Source: Natrinema gelatinilyticum (GTDB lineage: Archaea > Halobacteriota > Halobacteria > Halobacteriales > Natrialbaceae). Taken from it: a DNA stretch of 64,000 nucleotides. The notes under the pieces are model-generated. The model was given only the letters and a program-made list of their open reading frames with translations. It was not told where the DNA came from and searched no databases. Below, piece after piece: positions 54,120-63,780 of the stretch. A program made the translations under genes and the position numbers. Each line of letters starts with the position of its first letter. The stretch's first letter is position 1. The stretch lies in NCBI RefSeq assembly GCF_024266705.1, contig NZ_CP100756.1:310001-374000 (forward strand), in the 5' to 3' direction.

Positions 54120-54548
54120 TTATTCAATGTAGTCCCGTGGCTATTTATAGATGCATGAAATGCCCAGCTATACGAACGCGCTCCTCCCCTCCCTACCGCT
54201 CGCATTCACTCGCGCTTGAGGAAGGGGACTCCGCGCTACCGTTTAGTTGAAACCAGTACTGAGAAACACGACGGGTGAGTAGTGGGAGGGAGGATGGATA
54301 TTCTCCCGAAAGCACGACTCCTCCGATTCGTCGAACGTGCTTTCTTTAAACAGCGAGAGAGTCCCGCCGTGTACGGTGGGCGAGGACGTCACACCAGTAG
54401 CCGCTGCGCTGATTTTGCAACGGACGCGACTCTCCGATTCGCTCGACCAGGGATGCCACCGCCCGAAGGAGGCGAAAGAGGACGGTACTTCATCGGTATC
54501 TCCGAGAGACCGCCAACCTTCATACGCTAAATCGTTGCACGCGGAATC
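54120..54548. other. Left flank of the tnpB element and promoter of the GT39 gene
   Basis: About 430 bases with no gene. The first 120 contain a TATA-like ctatttatag (54142) for tnpB on the minus strand and GC-rich mini-repeats (about 54180-54240) like those at other element ends. The rest shows only overlapping frames on both strands. Confidence 0.35.
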
Positions 54549-56093
54549 ATGTCGCTGCCCTCGGTGACTGAAAACGTAGGTGAGATAACCCAGGATCGCT
54601 CCCTGCAGGATATACCGGTCGAGCTGTATCCGATTACGCTCCTCGCGGCTGCGCTCCGGCTGTTCCGGCTGGAGTCCGAGAGTTACTGGCTCGACGAAGC
54701 CTTCTCGGTGACCACCGTACTGTCGAACACGCCGTCCGAACTCCTGTTCAGCGTGCCGGGGAACGACCCCCATCCGCCACTCTACTATCTCCTCCTCTCC
54801 GCCTGGACAGCGATCTTCGGAACGAGCGAGTTAGCCGCACGACTGCTGTCGGCCCTCGTCGGCATCGCTACCGTCGTCGTCCTCTACGGGGTCGGTCGAC
54901 GCCTCTTCGACCGGGAAGTCGGGGCAATCGCAGCGTTGCTCGTCGCCGTTTCGCCGTTCCACGTCTGGTACTCCCAGGAAGTGCGGATGTACAATCTCCT
55001 CGCACTGCTGACCGCGCTCTCGTTCTACTGGTTCGTACGGATACAGACGGAGCGCCCGACCGACGAGGCAGGTGGTCATACAGACATCGGGTACGTCGTC
55101 TCCACGGTCCTCCTCGGCTACACACACGTCTTCGGTCTGTTCGCGATACTCGCCCAGAACGCGTACGTCTTTTCTCGGTACCTCGACCGAATCGTCCCCC
55201 GATCGCGACTGACGGGACGCCGCTGGATCACTCTCCAGGGGATCACTGCCCTGTTACTTGCTCCGTGGTTGATGCAGTTGTTCCGCCGTATGATGGCGGC
55301 ACGCGGCGGCGAAGCGAGCAACGTCTCGTGGATTCCGCTGCCGACGGCCGAGACTGTCAGGGAGACGTTCGCCGCCTATCTCGGCGGCTACCTGTTCGGT
55401 GAGTCGTTCCCACTGCTGGTCTCGCTCGTCGCTGCGGGCTGTCTGGTACTCGCGCTCTCGAGCGACCGTGGGACTACATCGGAGACCGAGCGCCAGAACG
55501 AACCGGTAAACGCCACGTACGTGGTCGTCCTCTGGTTCGTCGTGCCGATACTCGTCCCGATCGCCCTTTCACACGTCGTCACGCCAATCTTCGTGGATCG
55601 CTACTCGATCGGAGCGTCGCTGGCGTTTTTCCTCTTGATCGCCAAAGGAGTGCGGACGTTCTCGCGCCCGTCGCTTCGGTACGTCGTCGTCGGGGTGCTC
55701 CTCGTCTGCCTCGTGACGCCGCTCCCCGCGTACTATCAGAATGACCAGAAAGAACAGTGGCGGGAGGCCGCCGTCGACGTCGAGTCGGCCGTCGATGGCG
55801 ACGACGTCGTCCTCGTGAGCAGACCGTTCACGGAACGGACATTCGACTACTACTTCGATCGTTCAGACATCCCCACGGTCCGGATCGATGCGGACGCGAC
55901 GACCGACGAAGTACAGGAGTCCGTCGACGGACACGATGACGTCTTGATCGTGTTATCGTACACCGATTCGTCGACGAATCAGCGGATTCTCCGGGCGGTG
56001 AAGAACCGCTCCGACTACCGTGGTCCGGTGCAGGTGACACGGTACAATGGAATCACGGTGGTCCGGTTCGAGCGGACGTCGAACGACGGATGA
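54549..56093 (+). CDS. Family 39-type membrane glycosyltransferase
   Basis: A 514-residue GT-C enzyme with about 10 membrane segments. The first outer loop has SESYWLDEAFSVTT with the catalytic aspartate-glutamate, followed by HPPLYYLLLSAW, which is characteristic of ArnT/PMT-like transferases (PF13231). A soluble C-terminal part (about 405-514) follows. It transfers a sugar from a polyprenyl-phosphate donor at the outer face, adding a terminal or branch sugar to glycan or protein. It is the rightmost gene of the glycosylation island. Confidence 0.88.
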   Translation: MSLPSVTENVGEITQDRSLQDIPVELYPITLLAAALRLFRLESESYWLDEAFSVTTVLSNTPSELLFSVPGNDPHPPLYYLLLSAWTAIFGTSELAARLLSALVGIATVVVLYGVGRRLFDREVGAIAALLVAVSPFHVWYSQEVRMYNLLALLTALSFYWFVRIQTERPTDEAGGHTDIGYVVSTVLLGYTHVFGLFAILAQNAYVFSRYLDRIVPRSRLTGRRWITLQGITALLLAPWLMQLFRRMMAARGGEASNVSWIPLPTAETVRETFAAYLGGYLFGESFPLLVSLVAAGCLVLALSSDRGTTSETERQNEPVNATYVVVLWFVVPILVPIALSHVVTPIFVDRYSIGASLAFFLLIAKGVRTFSRPSLRYVVVGVLLVCLVTPLPAYYQNDQKEQWREAAVDVESAVDGDDVVLVSRPFTERTFDYYFDRSDIPTVRIDADATTDEVQESVDGHDDVLIVLSYTDSSTNQRILRAVKNRSDYRGPVQVTRYNGITVVRFERTSNDG

Positions 56094-56144
56094 GATCGCC
56101 GTCGGCATCGTCACCATCGACGTCTCCCCGAGTCAGTCGCCATC

Positions 56145-56181
56145 GTGAATCACCTCGGGACGTGACCCCGAGGCGATTCAC
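56145..56181. repeat. Inverted repeat with TTCAC terminus
   Basis: The arms GTGAATCACCTCGGG and CCCGAGGCGATTCAC are inverted repeats matching at 14 of 15 positions around a short loop. The sequence also matches the TTCAC class of IS1341 right ends. It lies 50 bases after the GT39 stop and could act as a terminator. Confidence 0.5.
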
Positions 56182-56726
56182 GCACCACCGTCGCGGGTAT
56201 TTGATCCAGCTCCCCGGATCTCGGCGGCAGGTTCGCTGTCGCCGAAACAGCGCCGACCAATGCCGACATGCCGGCCGCGCCCGACCGGGATCCACGCGGC
56301 CCCGACGACAGCTGACGTCCACGGCGAGTCCCGACCGCAGACCAACTGGCGCCTCGAGAGAGTCCACCGATCACGACGTCACCGCTACACATCGGGCTGG
56401 CAGCCGTTCACGGGGAAGAGGTGCGGTGGGTATCTCGTCTCGAGCAGGCTCGGCAGGGCACCGCTGTAACGGACTCGCGGAGCCGTCCAGAGACGACAGG
56501 TGTCCACGGGGCGTGACGATCGAACAGATCGAACAGTGTCTGCGTGGGGACAGTCACGACGATTGGGGACGGTATCGCAGGTGGGACACGTAGCTCACGT
56601 GCTTCCGTGGGAGGTCTGCGGTGGCGCTATGAGCCGTCCGTCCTCGCCGTGATCCCGTTCGCAATCGGTGTCGCCGGCGTGAGAGGTCGCTCTTCACGAC
56701 CGGAGCAGGAGTGAACGGTGCGGTTC
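56182..56726. other. Gene-free spacer
   Basis: About 545 bases with only overlapping spurious frames on both strands and no promoter-like AT-rich patch. I see nothing identifiable. Confidence 0.4.
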
Positions 56727-57986
56727 TCATCCATTTCGTTCTGCTCCAGCGTCGGCGTCACCAGCGAGGTCGAGGGCGGCATTCGCCAGTGTATTCGCTG
56801 CCTTGTAGCAGTCATCCCAGCTCGTGTACTCCTCTGGAGTGTGGCTCTTCCCCGCCTCGCTCACCGCGAACACCATTCCGGTATCGCAGACGCGGGCCGT
56901 ATATGTCGCATCGTGGCCCGCACCGCTGACGAGTTCCTTGCCCCCGTAGCCGAGGGTAGTGACCGCGGACCGCACGGCATCGACACACCGGTCAGCAAAC
57001 GCGACGCTTTTAGCCTCCATCCGCGTCTCGTACTCCCACTCGACGTCCTCGCGTGCGGCGGCAGCCTGAACCTCGTCTTTCACGCGCTCGACCGCCTCGT
57101 CGGCGACATCGTCGACAGGGTCGCGGAGGTCGACGGTGAACCGAACTTCCGCTGGGACGATATTGATCGACGAGGGGGCAACGTCGACGACGCCGGTCGT
57201 GGCAACGGTTCGCTCGCCGAGTGTGCCGGGGATGCGTCGCACCTGCGTGATGACATCGCTCGCCGCGACCAGCGCGTCGCTCCGATAGTGCATCGGTGTC
57301 GTCCCTGAATGATTGGCCTGCCCTCGAAACGTGACTTCCCCCCAGCGAAGGCCGACGATGCCGGTCACGATACCGACGTCGCGGTTTTCCTCATCGAGAG
57401 ACGGGCCCTGCTCGATATGAAGTTCGAGATACGAATCGTAGTCGTACTGTGGCTCGGCCGGAACGTCCCCCCGGTAGCCGATTCGCTCCAGTTCGTCCAC
57501 AAATTGCTTGCCCTCGTCGTCAGTCGTCCGATAGGCCTCCTCACGCGGAATTTCGCCGGCCCAGACCCCACTCGACATCATGGCAGGTTGGAACCGTGAC
57601 CCCTCCTCATTCGTCCAGTTGACGATTTCGACGGGATGGGCAGTTTGAATATCTTCGTCCTCGAGCGTTCGCACGAATTCCAGCGCGCTGATGACGCCAA
57701 GCGGGCCATCGTAGATACCACCGTGGGGCTGTGAGTCGAGGTGGGAGCCTAGCAGGACGGTTCCCGCATCGGGCTCGGTTCCAGGTCGGCGCCCGAACAT
57801 GTTTCCCATCTCGTCGACGCGGACGTCCAACCCAACTGCCTCCATATGGTCCCGGAACCACTCTCTGACCTCGCGGTCGGCGTCCGTCAGTGTCAACCGA
57901 TCGAGACCGCCGCCGTCGATAGCACCGATCTCGGCTTGGTCTTCCATCATTTCTACCAATCGGTCTCTATCGATGTCGATACGCAT
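56727..57986 (-). CDS. M20-type Zn-dependent amidohydrolase (N-carbamoyl-L-amino-acid hydrolase/allantoate family)
   Basis: A 419-residue amidase of the hydantoinase/carbamoylase type. Metal-binding motifs are LLGSHLDSQPHGGIYDG, TNEEGSRFQPA, LHIEQGPSLDEE and the C-terminal SGAGHDATYTA. It removes carbamoyl or ureido groups in purine or hydantoin degradation. The exact substrate is uncertain. I chose ATG 57986 (MRIDIDRDRLVEMM), since the extension to 58025 adds residues without family match. Confidence 0.88.
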   Translation of the reverse strand: MRIDIDRDRLVEMMEDQAEIGAIDGGGLDRLTLTDADREVREWFRDHMEAVGLDVRVDEMGNMFGRRPGTEPDAGTVLLGSHLDSQPHGGIYDGPLGVISALEFVRTLEDEDIQTAHPVEIVNWTNEEGSRFQPAMMSSGVWAGEIPREEAYRTTDDEGKQFVDELERIGYRGDVPAEPQYDYDSYLELHIEQGPSLDEENRDVGIVTGIVGLRWGEVTFRGQANHSGTTPMHYRSDALVAASDVITQVRRIPGTLGERTVATTGVVDVAPSSINIVPAEVRFTVDLRDPVDDVADEAVERVKDEVQAAAAREDVEWEYETRMEAKSVAFADRCVDAVRSAVTTLGYGGKELVSGAGHDATYTARVCDTGMVFAVSEAGKSHTPEEYTSWDDCYKAANTLANAALDLAGDADAGAERNG

Positions 57987-58025
57987 ACCGTTCACTAGAT
58001 ATGCGGGCTGAAAAACCTTCACCAA

Positions 58026-59446
58026 TCTGAGAACATTTTCGAGAGACCGGGAATCAGACAGTCACAGGAGAATCCTCTCCGGAGAAACTGCCGTGTCGGC
58101 GACGTCGTTGGGTGACGGAGATCGGTTGTGGCCAGTCGCAATTCTATCGCGTTCCACCCGCCGCAACTGGGTATTTCTCCAGCGGATACCTGCAGCCATC
58201 GATATGCCGCAATAATTGCTGTGTCGGTCTCGGTCGGCACCAGCGATTGCCCCCATTGCTTTCGTGTTACGTTTCGCAGACCGAAGCTCAGAGCCGTCTG
58301 TCACCTCGATCGAGAACCGGTGTGTACGACCCATGTCTCCATTGGATCGTAACACACTACCGGTGGGGCACTCGTGTCAGGAGGTTTCCAGCGGTCAGTG
58401 GCGTGGGCTACGTTCTACCGTCGATGGCTGCAGTCACCCTACGCTGCGGTGATCAAGAGAGCAGACGCACGGAACAGTTGGCGGGGTGTCGACAGGTGGT
58501 CTCCGCCATCGCGGCCGAGTGAGACGAGGCCGTACGGCACCCACCACGTAACATGCCGATGGTCGACTGGCTCCTGAGAGAATGGGCTCAGCCTATTCAC
58601 TGAGTGGGTGCAGTGGCGCTCTCGACCTTCGATCGTTCACCGCAATCCGAAAGAGGATTCAAACCGCCACCCCTGTCGCCGATTTTCCGATGCAACACGA
58701 CAGTGGGATTGGGGAAGCGACCAGTAGGACGACTCACAAGTACTGTCGAGACGTGCACGGTAGAGGGAGGTAATTCGGCCAGTGCGGTCCGATCCACACC
58801 GAGAATTGCGTTTCCATTTTCATCGCTCGGGGTATCGAGGGAAGGCAATCTAGTGCTCGGTGGTCACTGTTTCCCACGGGGCCTAATTCTTTTGGCGACG
58901 TGCGTTTCACCGGGGTCCCGTTATACAGAGATACGGCAGGGCGCCACATCTGATGGTGCCGCTGCCAGCGTACCCCTTCATAACCACCCCTTCGATGAGC
59001 GTCCCCTCAAGCAGTGACGGGTCCTGCCGTTTCTGTACGGATCCGCAGCATCGCCGGTGAGACCACTCATCGATCACTACGAACCGCTCCCGATGGCCGT
59101 CACACCGACCGAATTCGCGGTGCACGCACGCTTGACAGATCGCTCGCGAACGCTCGTGATTGGCGTTGCAGCTGGCTGCCGACTGGCCGTTGGTTGCGTT
59201 AGCAAGCAGAAGCCACAGAATTGCTCGCAATATCACGTCAGTTGACATACGTCTCGTCGGCCAGGCTCGGGCGGTCGACGCCCCCCACCAGCCGCGATTG
59301 CCACACCAGCCGCACGCCACCGCGTACTGTTTCGTTCAATTGATCAACTATCGGTATACTCTTGGCGACTCGAGGCTCGTGAGTATCGGATACCCAAATA
59401 GTTTAGTTTCATTATACGAACCCACAGGTGAGAGAGGAGAGGTTTG
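58026..59446. other. 1.4-kb stretch without a convincing gene
   Basis: Many short frames overlap here, but none has acidic haloarchaeal composition, a family motif or a promoter. The base composition is less GC-rich than neighbouring genes in places (for example 58200-58350). It may be old pseudogene or element debris. A short AT-rich patch at about 59390-59420 probably belongs to the promoter of the repeat protein. Confidence 0.4.
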
Positions 59447-60787
59447 ATGGCAGAACTATTTACCACTGAGGAGGCCGGCGTTGCGGTGACAAAACACGTC
59501 GACACGAACGGCGACGCGGTGCAGATCGGACTGCGACTCAACTCGTCGCGGCAGCAGTCGGTGACAGTCCACGTCCTAGAGACGGTTTCGGCTGACGCGA
59601 CCGTCAAAGTTCCGACGACGGATCCGTCACGCTGGTCGGTATCCGAGGGGACGGTCGCGTACGAACGGTGCCTCAAGCCCGAGGAGTCGCTCACGACAGA
59701 GTATACAGTAACCGGTGACGACGCCGAGATTGAAGCCGACAATAAGCAGCCGCCGACGCTCAGAGTCGACGCCGCGCAACCGCAACCGGAAACCGCGGGG
59801 CCGGACGCCGCCGATCGCGAGGCAACCATACAGGCGGAAACCGCGGGGTCGGACGTCGCGGATCACGAGGCAGCCATATGGGCGAAAAACGCGGGGCCGG
59901 ACGCCGCCGATCACGAGGCAGCCATACGGGCGGAAACCGCGGAGTCGAACGCCGTGGATCACGAAGTAGCCATACGGGCGGAAACCGCGGAGTCGAACGC
60001 CGCGGATCGCGAGGCAGCCATACGGGACAATTCGTTTACGATGCCTGGCGACGAGGTGTCTGTCTCGGATATCGTGGCCGAAGCTGAGGGCGCCGCGGAC
60101 GACGACGGCGCCACAGCGACCGGAACTGACGGGCGTGAGGCAGCGACGCGTGCCGGCGACGATGCGGTCGCCGACCTCGTCGAGGCCGTCCTCGAGACGC
60201 TGGATACGGACGCGTCGCCAGCGCAACGCGACCAGTTAGCGGAGACCCTCGGTGGCATCGGTGGTCCGCGCACAGGTCTCGAGGTGCGGGTGATGTACCT
60301 GCAGTCGCGGTTTCAGGACCTCGCCGCCTATATCGACGCCATGGAGGCGTTCCTCGACGATCACGGGACCGCCCAGGACGTTCTCACCGAGGTGTTGGAC
60401 GAGCTGCACGGAGTGCGCGAGCGACTCGAGGCGGTACAAGACGAGCAAGCCACTCAAGCCTCACGGCTCGCGGCCGTCGAGGATCGGACGGCGAAACTCG
60501 AGACACAGGTCGAGCGTCGTACCGACGCGGTCGACACAAAGCTCGACGACCTCGAGACACAGGTCGAGCATCGTGCCGACGCGGTCGACACAAAGCTCGA
60601 CGACCTCGAAACACGGGTCGAGCATCGTACCGACGTGGTCGACACAAAGCTCGACGACCTCGAAACGACGCTCGAGAGCGTCGAAGCCGCCCAGAAGACG
60701 GTCCAGACCGAACTCGAGCAGTTCACTGAGTTCCGAGAGGTCATGCAGGACGCGTTTCAGGGCAGCGTGCCCACCGACCGGGAATAG
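59447..60787 (+). CDS. Repeat-rich acidic coiled-coil protein
   Basis: A 446-residue acidic protein of unknown family. Residues 1-95 look like a small beta-sandwich (VTKHVDTNGDAVQIGLRLNS, VTVHVLETVSADATVKV). Residues 115-194 are five perfect-length 16-residue repeats (ETAGPDAADREATIQA type). A second globular part (about 235-330) leads into a coiled coil whose residues 351-404 are three 18-residue repeats (LETQVERRTDAVDTKLDD type). ATG 59447 is preferred over the TTG just before it. There is no signal peptide or membrane helix. It may be a scaffold; similar coiled-coil repeats occur in cytoskeletal and chromosome-associated proteins. Confidence 0.7.
   Translation: MAELFTTEEAGVAVTKHVDTNGDAVQIGLRLNSSRQQSVTVHVLETVSADATVKVPTTDPSRWSVSEGTVAYERCLKPEESLTTEYTVTGDDAEIEADNKQPPTLRVDAAQPQPETAGPDAADREATIQAETAGSDVADHEAAIWAKNAGPDAADHEAAIRAETAESNAVDHEVAIRAETAESNAADREAAIRDNSFTMPGDEVSVSDIVAEAEGAADDDGATATGTDGREAATRAGDDAVADLVEAVLETLDTDASPAQRDQLAETLGGIGGPRTGLEVRVMYLQSRFQDLAAYIDAMEAFLDDHGTAQDVLTEVLDELHGVRERLEAVQDEQATQASRLAAVEDRTAKLETQVERRTDAVDTKLDDLETQVEHRADAVDTKLDDLETRVEHRTDVVDTKLDDLETTLESVEAAQKTVQTELEQFTEFREVMQDAFQGSVPTDRE
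59789..60028 (+). repeat. Five 48-bp tandem repeats in the coding sequence
   Basis: The repeats encode 16 residues each with no length change, so the frame is kept. Substitutions are mostly third-base or conservative changes in the last two copies. Confidence 0.85.
60497..60658 (+). repeat. Three 54-bp tandem repeats in the coiled coil
   Basis: Each unit encodes 18 residues (LETQVERRTDAVDTKLDD-type), about two and a half heptads, so the helix register shifts from copy to copy. The copies are nearly identical at DNA level, indicating recent duplication. Confidence 0.85.
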
Positions 60788-60902
60788 GGAATCGCCATTC
60801 GACCGACGACGCCCTCGGTGGTGATCGAGGCTCGCAGTTTCACAATATCTCTTGTTGCGCTGGGCGTGTCAGACTCCGGAGAATCGGTCGGCGGCGTCTC
60901 CG

Positions 60903-61376
60903 ATGATCGACGCGTGGCGAACCGTCGCTCGAGGCCTCGGGGCGACCATAACCGGCACGATCGGGACGGTCGGCAGGACGGTCCAGGAGGGGTTGCCCGA
61001 GAACGATGCGAAGGTCGTCGTCCGCCGAGTCGACGAACACGGCCTCCACATGACCGCCGAACTTCGAGACAGGGCCAACGAACTCATCGGCGAAGCCGCC
61101 TCGCGACGCTACCTGTCCTGGCAGCCGATCGGATCCAGTGTAGCGGTGACCGCGTCCAGCGTCGAACCCATCCGTCGAGACACGACCCGGTCACTCATTC
61201 CGGTCGAACAGGTACCTGGAACGCGGTCCCGACGGGGACGGGACCGAAACGTACAATTCTGTGGCCAACAGGGCTGCGATATGGCGACGATCCGGACCAC
61301 TGCAGCCCGACGGCCTCGGCTTCCCGGCCGCGGGGGCACTCACCCGAACCGCGTTTTGCGGAGGAGAGCCGCGTGA
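60903..61376 (+). CDS. Uncharacterised protein with uncertain C-terminus
   Basis: A 157-residue frame from ATG 60903. Residues 1-100 are typical haloarchaeal sequence (MIDAWRTVARGLGATITGTI, VVVRRVDEHGLHMTAELRDR). The last 55 are unusually basic, which suggests a frameshift or a wrong C-terminus. It overlaps the start of the MFS gene by four bases (GTGA). No family recognised. Confidence 0.45.
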   Translation: MIDAWRTVARGLGATITGTIGTVGRTVQEGLPENDAKVVVRRVDEHGLHMTAELRDRANELIGEAASRRYLSWQPIGSSVAVTASSVEPIRRDTTRSLIPVEQVPGTRSRRGRDRNVQFCGQQGCDMATIRTTAARRPRLPGRGGTHPNRVLRRRAA

Positions 61377-62653
61377 ACGCGAACGAACGGTCCATTACGG
61401 GCTTCTCGCTGGTCGCCCACTGGCTGGTCCACAAGTACGATCTGTCGATTCCGATCCTGATGACGATCTGGCTGCGAGAATTTTCTGTCACCGCTGCGGT
61501 GCTCGGGACCGTCGTCACGGTCGGCTACGCTGTTTTCGGCGTCGGCGTGGTCCCGAGTGGGATCCTCGGCGATCGGTACGGCTCACGCCGGCTGATCGTC
61601 GGGTGTCTGCTCGGAATGGGCGGCGCCTTCCTGCTCGTGGGACTGTCACAGACCGTCGTGACGGTCGCGGTCGCGCTGGGCGTCTGGGGGCTGGCCGCCA
61701 GCGTCTACCATCCGGCAGGCCTCGCCCTCATCAGTACCGGCGTCCGGAACGACGTGCGGGGGAGGGCCTTCGCCTAACACGGGATGGCGGACAACGCCGG
61801 GATCGCGTTCGGCCCGCTCGTGACTGCGCTGTTGTTGCTCGCCGTCGACTGGCGACTCGTCGTCGCGGTGCTCGCCGTCCCGGCGCTGATAGCCGCCGTC
61901 GCGGGGCTAGTGACTGAATTCGACAAAACTGCCGCAGTTCAGGTCGCTGACGGCGGCCGCGACGCGTCCGGGAGCCGATCGCTCGCGGCGTTCGTCGCTG
62001 ACTTGAGGCGCGTGTTCGCGGGCGGGTTCGTGCTCGTGTTCCTCCTCGTCATGGGCAATGGGCTCTACTACCGTGGTATGCTCACGTTCCTACCCGAACT
62101 ACTCGATGGGTTCCTCACGTCTCATCTCGGACCCGTCGATCTGCAGTCGATCATTCCGGCGAGTCAGGCCGCCGCCGATTTCGATCTCGCCAAGTACCTG
62201 TACGTCGGCCTCCTCACCATCGGGATCGGGGGCCAGTACATCGGCGGCCGGCTCAGCGATCGGATCCGACCTGAACGCGGCGTGGCCGCGATGCTGGTCA
62301 CCCTGGCGCTGCTCGCCCTCGTGTTCGTGCCCGCAGCCCGGGCGAGCCTCGAGACGCTGCTCGCCGTCAGCGTCGGGCTCGGCTTCGCGCTGTTCGCGAT
62401 GCAGCCACTGGTGCAGGCGACGATCGCGAAATATTCGCCCCCGGACGCGCGCGGGCTCTCGTTCGGCTACACGTATCTCGGCATCTTCGGCGTGGGGTCG
62501 CTCGGTGCCACAGTCGCCGGCTGGATCCTCACGTACGCGTCCGTCGACATCCTCTTCGTCGTGCTCGCCGGCTTCGCCGGCGGCGCTTGCCTGCTGGCGA
62601 CGATCCTCGCTACGGAGGACGGTCCGCCCGTCGCCGCAGACGCCGACTCCTGA
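61373..62653 (+). pseudogene. MFS transporter gene with one in-frame stop
   Basis: The frame from GTG 61373 encodes a 12-helix major facilitator of about 425 residues. TAA at 61775-61777 interrupts it after helix 4 (NDVRGRAFA), and the frame continues with HGMADNAGIAFGPLVTALLL and eight further helices. Restoring one base at that point (Tyr in relatives, by analogy with the GYHGMAGN-type motif) gives a normal transporter, so one nonsense change, or a sequencing error, is the simplest explanation. The motif GILGDRYGSRR in loop 2-3 is typical of MFS. Substrate unknown. Confidence 0.75.
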
Positions 62654-62850
62654 GTCGGCGGTGGCGCTATGTCATCGGTTGCGAGCGCCACTACCGTCGC
62701 CCGACAGAGGACGCGCTCACCGGTCCAGCCTGTCGGCCGTCACCTCGCAGCTGGTGCCACGGATCGTGAGCGTCTTGGGATTCGTCTGAAGCGTCACACT
62801 GAAATCGGGAGTACGGCGCCGCGCAGACGTGGGCCGACGAGAGGCGATTG

Positions 62851-63063
62851 TCACTCATCGTCAGCGTCGGGAACGTGGATCTCGTCAGGAACGAGCGTGA
62901 GTCCGAGCGTACGAAAGTAACTAGCAACGGCGAAGACGTGATCGATGCTGCGTTCATCGGCAAGTACCGCAGTCAGATGGTCTACCAGTGTGATCAGCTG
63001 GTCGTCGAACAGTGTCGTGTGAATCACCCCCGCACTTTTTACTCGAACGCGTCCTACATTCAC
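62851..63063 (-). CDS. Putative 70-residue acidic protein
   Basis: A minus-strand frame opposite the tusA promoter. The product is acidic in the second half (TLFDDQLITLVDHLTAVLAD, then RTLGLTLVPDEIHVPDADDE) and looks like a real haloarchaeal protein. The true start may be GTG 63027 rather than ATG 63063. No motif or family is recognised. Confidence 0.45.
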   Translation of the reverse strand: MNVGRVRVKSAGVIHTTLFDDQLITLVDHLTAVLADERSIDHVFAVASYFRTLGLTLVPDEIHVPDADDE

Positions 63064-63092
63064 CGTTCGACCGAAACGGAGGTCGATGTCTC

Positions 63093-63350
63093 ATGCAAAC
63101 AGACTACGAAACTGCCGACACGCTCGACGTACGAGGCGAAAGCTGTCCGATGCCGGTCGTCAAGACCAAAAGCGCCGTCGACGCCCTCGAGCCGAACGCG
63201 GTGCTCGAGGTGCTCGCGACCGATCCGGGGAGCGTGAGCGACATCCGTGGATGGGCCGATGCGACCGCGGACGTCGAATTGCTCGACCAGCGCGAGGCGG
63301 TCCTCGACGGCGAAACCGTGTACGAGCACTACGTCCGGAGGGTAGAGTGA
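63093..63350 (+). CDS. TusA/SirA-like sulfur carrier
   Basis: An 85-residue protein of the TusA/YedF family. The sulfur-accepting cysteine lies in the motif ESCPMPVVKTK, after the typical LDVRG strand. TusA-type proteins relay persulfide sulfur for tRNA thiolation or cofactor synthesis. A GGAGGT lies 12 bases before the ATG. The DsrE-like gene follows directly, a pairing common in sulfur-relay operons. Confidence 0.88.
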   Translation: MQTDYETADTLDVRGESCPMPVVKTKSAVDALEPNAVLEVLATDPGSVSDIRGWADATADVELLDQREAVLDGETVYEHYVRRVE

Positions 63351-63740
63351 ATGACGATGGATAAGATCGGTATCATCGTCTCGAGCGACGATCCGAAGAG
63401 CCTCGCGATGGCAGTGAACCTCGGGCTCACCGGGTTGGCCTCCGAGATGGAGGTACTCGTCTACTTTACGTTCGACGGGTTGACCCACCTGACGGAGGGC
63501 GAGAAGGACCTTTCACGGATCGAACCCCTCCTCGAGGAGGGCATGCCAAACCCCTACGAGTTGCTCGATCAGTTCGTCGCCGACGGCGGCGAACAGGTGA
63601 CGACGGTCGCGTGTACCACCACGCTCGACATGCTCGAGTGGGACCAGGACGCGATGGACGACGCGGTCACCACGAAGTTCGCGGGCGCGGCGACTTTCCT
63701 GGAGGAAGTCGACGATGCGGACCACGTGTTCACCTTCTGA
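63351..63740 (+). CDS. DsrE/F-like sulfur-relay protein
   Basis: A 129-residue DsrE-family protein, possibly starting at the second ATG (63357). It opens KIGIIVSSDDPKSLAMAVNL and has a conserved cysteine in VACTTTLDMLEW. It works with the adjacent TusA-like protein in moving sulfur. It begins right after the tusA stop. The rest of the partner set (DsrF/H) is not seen here. Confidence 0.85.
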   Translation: MTMDKIGIIVSSDDPKSLAMAVNLGLTGLASEMEVLVYFTFDGLTHLTEGEKDLSRIEPLLEEGMPNPYELLDQFVADGGEQVTTVACTTTLDMLEWDQDAMDDAVTTKFAGAATFLEEVDDADHVFTF

Positions 63741-63780
63741 CGTCCGAAACGCCATCACCACTGGGGTCGGCACTTCAGGT

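Noticed and set aside
54243..54773. A 176-residue minus-strand frame before the GT39 gene
   Set aside because: It overlaps the conserved start of the GT39 gene on the other strand and has no acidic haloarchaeal character.
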